From assembly GCF_003992065.1 (NCBI RefSeq), contig NZ_RQUZ01000006.1, positions 1-64,000 on the forward strand: DNA of 64,000 nt, written 5' to 3'. Below, piece by piece: positions 24,629 through 32,393 of this stretch. Under the pieces are notes generated by a model. That model saw only the letters and a list, made by a program, of their open reading frames with translations, searched no databases and was not told where the DNA came from. Made by a program: the position numbers and the translations under genes. Positions within the stretch are counted from its first letter, which is position 1. Each line of letters begins with the position of its first letter. The DNA comes from Veillonella seminalis (GTDB taxonomy: Bacteria; Bacillota; Negativicutes; Veillonellales; Veillonellaceae).

Positions 24629-25151
24629 TTGTTATCAGTAAAGCTATAGCATTTTCAGTTAGTTATACATATACGGATTATTTATTAAGTATTGAATTAC
24701 ATAAATAATGTATATAGTTGCATAAAGATTCAAAAGCGTAGGATGTTAATCATTTAGTAATGTCAGTACCTGACTATGACCGTGGTTAGTACAGTATTAT
24801 CTGAATTATTAATATAATACCTGCAAACAAGTGGTAGACTTTGTATTTGTAACTTACGATAAATCTTCTTTAAATCGATGAAAATAGAAGTAAATCGTTA
24901 AAGATAGATTTAGTCGATGAAAATATAATTAAATTTTTGATTTATCGTTGATAATCACTGATAAAGTTAAAAATGAGAGAAGTTCTCATTGACTGAAAAT
25001 AAAATCTAACGTATCATTATACCAACAAATAATAATCAACATATATTTCGAATGTTTTCGATAATGTGAAATATGACAAACTTTTGTCTGATTAAGATGT
25101 TCGATTATGGTAACAGGTTAGAGGTATTCTTGATATCGGAGGATTTTAAAT
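24629..25151. other. AT-rich non-coding stretch with short repeats
   Basis: No gene is seen. TCGATGAAAATA occurs twice (24875-24886 and 24914-24925, 39 bases apart), amid related TAAATCGTTAAAGAT-type sequence. The distal half holds a promoter with an operator-like palindrome for the next gene. The rest is featureless AT-rich DNA. Confidence 0.5.
24972..25017 (+). promoter_or_regulatory. Promoter with overlapping palindromic operator for the CbiK paralogue
   Basis: TTGACT (24989-24994) and TATCAT (25012-25017) are spaced by 17 bases. A palindrome AATGAGA-GAAGT-TCTCATT (24972-24990) abuts and overlaps the -35, the usual position for a repressor site. The regulator is unknown. Confidence 0.5.
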
Positions 25152-26024
25152 ATGAGTACAAAGGGTATTATCTTAGCAACATTTGGTTCAATTTACGGCG
25201 AAGCCGTCGAAAAATCCGTAGGCATAATGGAAGCAAAGATTAAAAAATCATATCCCGATGCCGTGATTCGCCGAGTTTTTTTGGCTGAAGCATTGGTTGA
25301 GAAGTGGAATGAAAAATATAATAATCCGGTGCAATCCTTGGAAGCAGTGTTGGCCGAATTTAAGAATACCGGCGTGCGCGATGTTTTTGTCTTACCGTTT
25401 GCCTTAGTAGCCGATCAATGTTATCAAAAGATGCGCAAAGCTATCGCCGTATTTACCTATAACATGGAGCGTAATGCTATGCGGATTCACGTAGGAAAAC
25501 CGTTATTGAGTTCCTTAGGTGTGAAAAACTACGCTGATGATTATGTGGCGACCATTGATGCCATCATGAAACATGTAAATATTCGTGCTTTAAATAAATC
25601 CATCTTATTGATGGCTAACGGCCAAAATCAATTGGAATTCAGTGCTTTGCAGTTGAAATGCCTATATGGCAACGGCCAGAATGTAGCGGTATTTACATCT
25701 AACGGGTTCCCGAACTTCAAACAGGCTTTAACTTTGCTCGATCGTTTGGATCATAAGGAAGTATTGGTAGTGCCGTTGGCGCTTATCGGGTCAGAACACT
25801 TAATGGATTATCTTGGTGGTGATCGTTCCGATTCAGTGGCTACACTGTTGACTGAACAAGGTTATGGCGTATCGATTTGGAATGAAGGCTTAGGCGAGAA
25901 TCCGTTTATTCAGGACTTGTTCTTGAAGCATTTGGCACAATCCATTCGTATGATTGAGCGTAAACAGCAGGCGTATCAACAGGCTAAGTCTGAAAACGAA
26001 AGTCGTGCAAGCGTAGCTGTTTAA
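25152..26024 (+). CDS. CbiK-family paralogue with altered metal site
   Basis: 290 residues, the length and fold pattern of CbiK (IILATFGSIYGEAVEKS at the start, ending in GLGENPFIQDLFLKHLA). In functional CbiK a His in the AHG or GHG motif binds the metal; here the equivalent is ANG with Asn156. The second site keeps a His (GSEHLMDYLGGD, His216) but the usual Asp-His is Glu-His. The protein is cytoplasmic and is followed by a CbiK with an intact site. It may be a non-catalytic partner or have a changed metal or substrate. It starts at ATG 25152 after ATCGGAGG. Confidence 0.75.
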   Translation: MSTKGIILATFGSIYGEAVEKSVGIMEAKIKKSYPDAVIRRVFLAEALVEKWNEKYNNPVQSLEAVLAEFKNTGVRDVFVLPFALVADQCYQKMRKAIAVFTYNMERNAMRIHVGKPLLSSLGVKNYADDYVATIDAIMKHVNIRALNKSILLMANGQNQLEFSALQLKCLYGNGQNVAVFTSNGFPNFKQALTLLDRLDHKEVLVVPLALIGSEHLMDYLGGDRSDSVATLLTEQGYGVSIWNEGLGENPFIQDLFLKHLAQSIRMIERKQQAYQQAKSENESRASVAV

Positions 26025-26106
26025 TAAAGCTGGGCCTGAGATAAAAGATTTTAGAGTCGGTTCCATATGGGCTGTACAATATAAATTGAGAAATGATAAT
26101 AAATTT

Positions 26107-26141
26107 AATAGTTAACGGTCCTCGCTTTGGGGACCGTTTTT
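26107..26141 (+). terminator. Terminator immediately before cytoplasmic cbiK
   Basis: ACGGTCC (26115-26121) pairs with GGACCGT around CTCGCTTTGG, followed by six T. The T run ends about 11 bases before the cbiK Shine-Dalgarno, so it ends the upstream gene or attenuates entry into cbiK. Confidence 0.75.
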
Positions 26142-26156
26142 TATAAAGGAGGGTCT

Positions 26157-27011
26157 ATGAAGCAAGCTGTTTTAGTGGTGGCTTTCGGCACTACGGTGCC
26201 GACGGCAAGAACCAATCAGATTAATCCGGTGTTTGAGTTTATTAAAGATCAATACAAAGATCAAGAGGTTCGTTTAGCCTTTACCTCACGTATTATTGTT
26301 AAACGTTTACGTGAACGGGGCGAGACGATTGATACGGAACAAAGCGCTATTGAGTCACTCATTGCGGAAGGGTATGAATCAATTGTGGTACAACCGCTTC
26401 ATATGATTGGCGGTGAAGAATTCGATAAACTGAAAGCCAATATTATGGCGTTTGAAGGTCAAGGCCAATTACGTCATATTGCTATCGGTCGTCCTTTATT
26501 ATATTTCATTGGTCAGGAAGAACGGCCGGATGATTATGATACGTTGATTGAGCGTTTTATTAAAAAACTCAATGTACCGGAAGAAGAAGGCCTTTTGCTG
26601 GTCGGTCACGGCGGTATGGCCGCTGGTAACACGGCGTATGCGGCTTTGCAATTAAAATTGTGGCGTGCCGGTCATACCAATATTCGTGTTACCACTTTGG
26701 AATGTTTCCCACATTTAGAAGATACGGTCATTCCGTGGGAATGGCTTGATGGCAAACGTCCGGGCCGTATTCATGTGCATCCGTTGCTCTTGGTGGCCGG
26801 TGATCATGCGTTAAATGATATCTTCGGAGATGAAGACGACAGCGTCCAAAGTATGCTTGAAGAAGCAGGCTTTGAGGTGGTTCGCCACTTGAACGGTCTT
26901 GGGGAATATCGCGGTATTCAGGAAATTTTTGCTGAACATTTGGCAGATGCCATAGTCGGTCGTTATGAAAAACGAAATACTCATCGCCCGTCAATTCCTA
27001 ATGTCAAGTAA
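26157..27011 (+). CDS. cbiK: Cytoplasmic sirohydrochlorin cobaltochelatase
   Basis: 284 residues from the ATG at 26157 after AAAGGAGGG. Metal-site motifs are intact: LLLVGHGGMAAGNTAY and LLLVAGDHALNDIFGDEDDS; the start AVLVVAFGTTVPTART is typical. It inserts cobalt into sirohydrochlorin (or its precorrin-2 oxidation product), the entry step of the oxygen-independent pathway. No signal peptide, in contrast to the exported paralogue 3 kb upstream. It is followed, after a 183-base gap without a terminator, by cbiL. Confidence 0.93.
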   Translation: MKQAVLVVAFGTTVPTARTNQINPVFEFIKDQYKDQEVRLAFTSRIIVKRLRERGETIDTEQSAIESLIAEGYESIVVQPLHMIGGEEFDKLKANIMAFEGQGQLRHIAIGRPLLYFIGQEERPDDYDTLIERFIKKLNVPEEEGLLLVGHGGMAAGNTAYAALQLKLWRAGHTNIRVTTLECFPHLEDTVIPWEWLDGKRPGRIHVHPLLLVAGDHALNDIFGDEDDSVQSMLEEAGFEVVRHLNGLGEYRGIQEIFAEHLADAIVGRYEKRNTHRPSIPNVK

Positions 27012-27194
27012 ATGTTAACTTGTTTATATTTTTAAAATTGGGTTTTAAAGATTCAACGTTGTGTTTTTTGCAATTTAATAAATAAGGCTTGCTCTTTAGA
27101 GCAGGTAACGCATACAATAATAAAGTATGACCATAAGCATGAATCATTTTTTATAGTTAGTTTTGTTATCAAGTGTTAAGAAAAGGAGTTTATC

Positions 27195-27902
27195 ATGAAA
27201 GGTAAATTATTTGGTATCGGTGTAGGCCCCGGGGATCCGGAATTAATGACAGTAAAAGCAGCTCGTATCGTTGGGGAAGCAGATATTATTATTACCCCTA
27301 AAACCGAAAAGAAAGACGGTTCTGTAGCCCTTAATATTGCTAAGCCGTACATTCAGGAACACACTGAAATCGTGCCGGTAGTATTCCCAATGGTCCTTGA
27401 TGACAATGCCCAGGCCGAAGGCTGGCAGGAAGCTAAAAAAATCATCGTCAGCTATTTGGAAGCAGGCAAAAATGTAGTGTTCTTGACCTTGGGCGATCCA
27501 ATGTTCTACAGCACTTACATGTATGTATATCGTTTGATCGAAAACACCGGTTTTGAAATTGAAACAGTTCCGGGCGTAACTGCATTCTGTGCTATCGGCT
27601 CCCATTTAGGCTATCCGATTGTAGAAAAAGAAGAAGTGTTGGCTATTGTACCGGCTACCGCTCCTAAAGAAAAAATCGACAAAGTATTGGCTGTAGCTGA
27701 TGATGCGGTCATCATGAAAGTATATCGCAACTTCCACGAAGTTCAGGAAGTTTTGAAAAAACACGATATGGCTGACGAAGCTGTTATGATCAGTCGTGTA
27801 GGTCTTGACGGTGAAGAAGTATATCGTGGTCTCGACAAATTGCCTGAAGACTTGAAATTGAATTATTTATCCACTGTATTGGCTAAGCGTAAGGATCGCT
27901 AA
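27195..27902 (+). CDS. cbiL: Cobalt-precorrin-2 (C20)-methyltransferase
   Basis: 235 residues. Tetrapyrrole methylase fold: KLFGIGVGPGDPELMTVKA at the N-terminus, VVFLTLGDPMFYSTYMYV (about residues 93-110) and VPGVTAFCAIGSHLGYPI. These match CbiL/CobI. The enzyme adds the C20 methyl group that is later lost in ring contraction. AAAAGGAG precedes the ATG. The next gene, cbiA, begins 4 bases after the stop. Confidence 0.94.
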   Translation: MKGKLFGIGVGPGDPELMTVKAARIVGEADIIITPKTEKKDGSVALNIAKPYIQEHTEIVPVVFPMVLDDNAQAEGWQEAKKIIVSYLEAGKNVVFLTLGDPMFYSTYMYVYRLIENTGFEIETVPGVTAFCAIGSHLGYPIVEKEEVLAIVPATAPKEKIDKVLAVADDAVIMKVYRNFHEVQEVLKKHDMADEAVMISRVGLDGEEVYRGLDKLPEDLKLNYLSTVLAKRKDR

Positions 27903-27906
27903 TATT

Positions 27907-29307
27907 ATGAAATCATATGCCATTCCGAGAGTTGTCATAGCCGGCACCAATTCAGGTGTAGGAAAAACGACCATTGTAGCCGGTTTATTGGCGGCTTTCC
28001 ATGAACAGGGTAAGGCTGTACAAGCCTTCAAAGTAGGCCCTGATTATATTGACCCCGGTTTTCACAAGTTGGCCAGTGGTCGTGATTGTTACAATTTGGA
28101 TACATGGTTGGTTCCGCCTCATAAAATGAAACCGTTTTTTGCCGATATGGCAGGCGATGCGGATTTGGTGATTGTGGAAGGCGTTATGGGGCTTTATGAC
28201 GGTGGTCGTGAAGGCGTGAGCTCCACCGCTGAGATTGCTAAATCGCTTGATGCACCGGTAATTCTCGTTATCGACTGTAAAGCGATGGGCGAAAGTGCGG
28301 CGGCAATTGCCAAAGGTTTTAAAGAATATGACCCGGCCGTTAATTTAGCCGGCGTATTACTTAACCGCATCGGCTCGGACAATCATGAGCATATGATTCG
28401 TTCCGCCATGGAACGACTTGGCATTCCCGTTATCGGTGCTATTCGCCGCGATGAACGGATGCATTCACCGGAACGTCATTTAGGGCTTACGCCGGTGACG
28501 GAAACAGATCCGCAATCGGCGTTGACGACGATACGTGAAGCGGTGAAAGTAAGTGTTGATTTAGCGGCGTTAGCTAAGCTTGCTGAAGAGGCACCTGTCT
28601 TGATGGTACCGGAAGCAACCGTTAAAACGGTTACGGGTGAAAAAGCCAGAATCGGTGTGGCCTATGATGAGGCCTTTTCCTTCTATTATCCGGCGAGCCT
28701 TCAGGCTTTGGCGGCTGAAGGTGCCGATTTGGTGTATTTCAGCCCGTTAACTGACAGCGAATTGCCTGATGTGGATGCTTTATTCTTTGGCGGCGGTTTC
28801 CCCGAAATGTTCCTTGAAACCTTAAGCCAAAATACAACGATGGCACAGGCTGTTCGCAAGGCGGCCGCTGACGGTATGCCGATTTATGCGGAATGCGGCG
28901 GGCTCATGTATTTATGTGAAGCCGTTACCGATTTTGAAGATATTACCCGTCCTATGGTGGGTCTTGTACCGGCTAAAAGCGTTATGCAGGCAAAACTTCA
29001 AAAAGTGGGTTATGTGACGGCCACAGCATTAGAAGACACGTTGTTGGCACCTAAAGGTGAATCTTTGCGTGGTCACGAATTCCATTTTTCCACTATGGAG
29101 TTGACTGAAAATGCCGATGAAGCCGATTTTCCATGGGCGTTCCAATTTGAAGGCGGTCGTAAGCCGCAATCGTATAAAGGCGGTTACAGCAAGGATAATA
29201 TATTGGCCAGCTATTTACATTTGAACTTTGCCGGTAATGAAGACGCTGCCGAACGGTTTGTGGCGGCCGCCAAAGCATACCGTGCCAAGGAGGCTCGCCA
29301 TGACTGA
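27907..29307 (+). CDS. cbiA: Cobyrinate a,c-diamide synthase
   Basis: 466 residues with two domains. The N-terminal ATPase domain has a P-loop GTNSGVGKTTIVAGL and VGPDYIDPGFH, then VEGVMGLYDG. The C-terminal class I glutamine amidotransferase-like domain has FFGGGFPEMF and the catalytic Cys in YAECGGLMYLCE (near residue 338), with His in HLNFAGN-type C-terminal sequence. It amidates the a and c side chains of cobyrinate using glutamine and ATP. The last 8 bases overlap cobO. Confidence 0.95.
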   Translation: MKSYAIPRVVIAGTNSGVGKTTIVAGLLAAFHEQGKAVQAFKVGPDYIDPGFHKLASGRDCYNLDTWLVPPHKMKPFFADMAGDADLVIVEGVMGLYDGGREGVSSTAEIAKSLDAPVILVIDCKAMGESAAAIAKGFKEYDPAVNLAGVLLNRIGSDNHEHMIRSAMERLGIPVIGAIRRDERMHSPERHLGLTPVTETDPQSALTTIREAVKVSVDLAALAKLAEEAPVLMVPEATVKTVTGEKARIGVAYDEAFSFYYPASLQALAAEGADLVYFSPLTDSELPDVDALFFGGGFPEMFLETLSQNTTMAQAVRKAAADGMPIYAECGGLMYLCEAVTDFEDITRPMVGLVPAKSVMQAKLQKVGYVTATALEDTLLAPKGESLRGHEFHFSTMELTENADEADFPWAFQFEGGRKPQSYKGGYSKDNILASYLHLNFAGNEDAAERFVAAAKAYRAKEARHD

Positions 29308-29866
29308 TAATGCATCGAATGCCAATCGCGGTTTAATTTTGGTGAATACCGGTGACGGTAAGGGCAAGACCACAGCGTCGCTTGGCGTGGCTTTACGTGC
29401 CGTAGGGAACGGCTTTCGGGTACTGATCCTTCAGTTCATCAAAGGCGGTTCTGCTTATGGCGAATTGAAGGCGATTGCGGCTTTGCAAAAAGCCGGTATG
29501 CCGATTGAGATTCGCCCTATGGGTAAAGGCTTTATTTTTCACAATAAAGAAACGTCCGAAGCCGATTTACAGGCTCATCAAAAGGCCGCTCGTGAAGCCT
29601 GGCAAATGTTGACGGATGAAGTTATGTCCGATACGTGGGACCTCATAATTTTTGATGAAATCAACTATGCCGTAAAATTTGGTTTACTGTCGGTTGAGCA
29701 GGTGGTTGATTTATTAAAAAATAAACCGCAACGTCTACACGTTGTTTTGACCGGTCGTGATGCGAAGCCGGAAATCGTTGAAATGGCCGATACGGTTACG
29801 GAAATGCGCGTAGTTAAGCATGCGTATCAGCAGGGCATCAAAGCAGCTCGCGGCATTGAGTTTTAG
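29300..29866 (+). CDS. cobO: Cob(I)yrinic acid a,c-diamide adenosyltransferase
   Basis: 188 residues from the ATG at 29300, which overlaps the cbiA stop and follows CAAGGAGG. P-loop GDGKGKTTASLGVAL (about residues 17-31), followed by VLILQFIKGG, DLIIFDEINYAVKFGL and VVLTGRDAKPEIVEMAD, identify the BtuR/CobO family. It transfers the adenosyl group from ATP to the reduced cobalt. It is the last gene of this cobalamin block; the remaining steps (cbiP, cbiB, nucleotide loop) are not in the window. Confidence 0.94.
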   Translation: MTDNASNANRGLILVNTGDGKGKTTASLGVALRAVGNGFRVLILQFIKGGSAYGELKAIAALQKAGMPIEIRPMGKGFIFHNKETSEADLQAHQKAAREAWQMLTDEVMSDTWDLIIFDEINYAVKFGLLSVEQVVDLLKNKPQRLHVVLTGRDAKPEIVEMADTVTEMRVVKHAYQQGIKAARGIEF

Positions 29867-30032
29867 TAAAATCCGTGTCAAAGGCTTGTTTATAAATCGA
29901 AAAAATTCGCATTTCGTAGTTGAAAAAATTCGGGTAAATGATATAATTATGTTATAGATAGTAATTATTAATTTATTTACTATAAGATAGTTCTTATAGG
30001 ATATAAGTTTTATGACCAAGGGGGTTATATCA

Positions 30033-30425
30033 ATGGCAGTAACAAACTATGTAAAATCCGCAGACTTTAAAAACGAAAAACACGTTCCTGTAATTACTGC
30101 ACCTGATACTGTAAAAGCAGGTGAAAAAGTTCACATCGAATTGGAAGTTGGTAAAGATATTGCTCATCCAAACACGACTGAACATCATATTTCTTGGATT
30201 AAATTATACTATGTTGAAGAAGGCACAACTCTTCCTTACGAAGTAGCTCGCCTCGAATTCAACGTACATGGTGAAGCCGCTGCCGGCGCCAACGAAGGTC
30301 CTGTATATGCAGAAGCAGCCGGTGTAGTAGTAGCTTCTTTCAAAAAATCCGGTAAATTGATTGCTACTTCTTACTGCAATATCCACGGCTTATGGGAATC
30401 TGAAAAAGATATCGTTGTTCAATAA
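30033..30425 (+). CDS. Superoxide reductase (neelaredoxin, 1Fe type)
   Basis: 130 residues from the ATG at 30033 (RBS AAGGGGG). Only the catalytic domain is present, with no N-terminal desulforedoxin-like Cys4 domain. The Fe(His)4Cys ligands are visible: His in EKHVPVI, the cluster HPNTTEHHISWI, and Cys-Asn-Ile-His in SYCNIHGLWE. It reduces superoxide to peroxide without making oxygen, a common strategy of anaerobes, with rubredoxin as usual electron donor; a rubredoxin gene lies at 51.7 kb. It is monocistronic with a strong terminator. Confidence 0.93.
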   Translation: MAVTNYVKSADFKNEKHVPVITAPDTVKAGEKVHIELEVGKDIAHPNTTEHHISWIKLYYVEEGTTLPYEVARLEFNVHGEAAAGANEGPVYAEAAGVVVASFKKSGKLIATSYCNIHGLWESEKDIVVQ

Positions 30426-30467
30426 TAACTTTTTCCGATTTACCGCGTTGTAAATTACAGCTAATAA

Positions 30468-30499
30468 GCGCCAAGACTTCGGTCTTGGCGCTTTTTTAC
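30468..30499 (+). terminator. Terminator of the superoxide reductase gene
   Basis: A perfect hairpin AGCGCCAAGAC-TTCG-GTCTTGGCGCT with a TTCG tetraloop is followed by six T. Confidence 0.92.
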
Positions 30500-30595
30500 T
30501 ACCGCAGACCGGGGACCTTGGGGTTATACTTTATAAATGCAGATCTTTAAGCGTTTGGCCGGTATAAGATTCGTTTTTATGAAAGGCGGGATTCA

Positions 30596-30871
30596 ATGAT
30601 TTCAATTGTGCAATACGGTTCCGATACCTGCCAGCCTTGCGGCGCCTTAGAGACGAAACTGGGCGCTTGGGTAAAGGAACATGAAGGTATTGATTACAGC
30701 TATGTATCCGTTGAACTCGAACCGGCGAAAGCGGCGTAGCAGAGTGTATTTACGGTGCCGGCTATCGTTGTGTATATGGACGGCAAAGAGCTTATGCGTC
30801 GGGCCGGCTACTTCAATATTGATGAATTGCTTGAACAGGTAGAGGCTGTTAAAGCCAGAATAGACGGTTGA
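30596..30871 (+). pseudogene. Thioredoxin-like gene interrupted by an in-frame amber codon
   Basis: From the ATG at 30596 (RBS AAAGGCGGG) a 91-codon frame encodes a thioredoxin fold: ISIVQYGSDTCQPCGALE with a redox-active C-x-x-C, then FTVPAIVVYMDGKELMRR with the cis-Pro, and a C-terminal helix. A TAG at 30737-30739 falls between the two halves (codon 48), while both sides keep sound coding sequence. The site is most likely a recent nonsense mutation; a sequencing error or suppression are alternatives. Each half alone is below 50 residues. It sits between the superoxide reductase gene and aspartokinase. Confidence 0.8.
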
Positions 30872-30985
30872 TAAGATACTTCAAAAAGGGAGTTTTCGGC
30901 TTTTTTACTTTACATCCATGGCCGTTATATGATAGAGTATCTTTATATATTTTATAGTTATTGTAGAGATAAAGAGGGATGCATA

Positions 30986-32215
30986 GTGGCCTTAATTGTT
31001 AAAAAGTTCGGTGGCAGTTCTGTGGCTTCACCGGAAAAAATTTACAATGTAGTCAATCGCGTTTTGCGCGACAAAAAAGAAGACGACCGCGTTGTAGTCG
31101 TTGTATCCGCTATGGGCGATACGACCGATGATTTAGTGTCATTAGCACGCGCTGTTACATCAAGACCTTTCGGTCGAGAAATGGACCGCTTGTTATCAAC
31201 CGGTGAACAAGTATCCATTGCGTTGGTGGCTATGGCATTTATGGAAAAAGGACAGCCTGCCGTTTCGATGACGGGGGCACAAGCCGGTATTTTAAGCAGC
31301 GATAATCACGGGAAAGGTCGTATTTTGACGATTGATCCGAGCCGTGTGTTCAAAGCACTTGATGAAGGCAATGTCGTTGTAGTTGCAGGGTTCCAGGGTA
31401 TTACCGATTGCGGTGATATTACAACTCTCGGCCGAGGTGGTTCCGATACGACTGCTGTTGCATTGGCGGGGGCTATGCAGGCAGATGTATGTGAAATCTT
31501 CACCGATGTGGAAGGTGTGTATTCGACCGATCCTCGAATTGCACCGAATGCGGTTAAATTGGATGAGATTACTTACGGTGAAATGCTGGAAATGGCTCGC
31601 TTGGGGGCGGGTGTTATGCAGCCACGTGCCGTAGAAATGGGCAGCCGTTACGGTGTACCGATCCATGTACGTTCTACATTCAGTGACAATGAAGGGACCA
31701 TTATTCGGGAGGACTATACGATGAAAGCAAATGAGCATGTAATTCAGGGCGTAGCCGATGATACCAATGTGGCGAAAGTTTCAGTGGTAGGCGTTGAAAA
31801 TAAACCGGGCATTGCCCATCATATCTTCCAAAGTTTGGCAGATAAAAATGTAGATGTGGATATGATTGTACAGAGCATTCGTACCGTTGAAGATCAGAAG
31901 ACGGACATCGTATTTACCATTACATTGGACGATGTTGTATTAGCACGCGAAGTGTTGGATAATCTTAAAGCGGAAACGAAGATGGAAGAATATGTTATTA
32001 ATGAAAAAATGGCAAAAGTATCCATCGTAGGTGCCGGTATGTTGGGTGAACCGGGCGTAGCGGCTCAGATGTTCGGCATTTTGGGCGAAGAAAATATTAA
32101 TATTGAAATTATCAGTACATCTGAAATCAGCATTACCTGCTTGATTGCAGAAGATCGTGTTAAAGATGCGATTCGTGCTATTCATGATAATTTAGTAATC
32201 GGCAATCGCGGTTAA
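30986..32215 (+). CDS. lysC: Aspartate kinase
   Basis: 409 residues from the GTG at 30986, which follows AAGAGGGA; an upstream in-frame ATG at 30929 would add 19 atypical residues. The kinase domain starts with LIVKKFGGSSVASPEK and includes TTLGRGGSDTTAVALA; two ACT domains occupy about residues 260-409 (ISITCLIAEDRVKDAIRAIH at the end). It phosphorylates aspartate for lysine, threonine, methionine and diaminopimelate synthesis. ACT domains imply amino acid feedback. The leader is too short for a lysine riboswitch. A terminator follows. Confidence 0.95.
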   Translation: MALIVKKFGGSSVASPEKIYNVVNRVLRDKKEDDRVVVVVSAMGDTTDDLVSLARAVTSRPFGREMDRLLSTGEQVSIALVAMAFMEKGQPAVSMTGAQAGILSSDNHGKGRILTIDPSRVFKALDEGNVVVVAGFQGITDCGDITTLGRGGSDTTAVALAGAMQADVCEIFTDVEGVYSTDPRIAPNAVKLDEITYGEMLEMARLGAGVMQPRAVEMGSRYGVPIHVRSTFSDNEGTIIREDYTMKANEHVIQGVADDTNVAKVSVVGVENKPGIAHHIFQSLADKNVDVDMIVQSIRTVEDQKTDIVFTITLDDVVLAREVLDNLKAETKMEEYVINEKMAKVSIVGAGMLGEPGVAAQMFGILGEENINIEIISTSEISITCLIAEDRVKDAIRAIHDNLVIGNRG

Positions 32216-32230
32216 TAGATTGACTTTATA

Positions 32231-32283
32231 CAGACTTTCTTAGGTTATTTGATGAGTAACCTAAGAAAGTCTGTTTTATTTTG
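32231..32283 (+). terminator. Terminator of lysC
   Basis: CAGACTTTCTTAGGTTA pairs with TAACCTAAGAAAGTCTG, followed by TTTTATTTT. Confidence 0.9.
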
Positions 32284-32393
32284 AAAATATTACTCAACTT
32301 TAGTATAATATACATTGTGCACAGTTTATTTGAGCACACAGTAATTCAATTAACACATAAATTAACCATAGATTTTTGTAAAAGGAGTTTTAT

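Noticed and set aside
24629-25151. Replication origin next to the DnaA-domain-I-like gene
   Set aside because: No cluster of TTATCCACA boxes and no dnaA, dnaN or parAB genes nearby.
30872-30985. Lysine riboswitch upstream of aspartokinase
   Set aside because: The gap is too short and none of the conserved lysine-aptamer sequences are visible.
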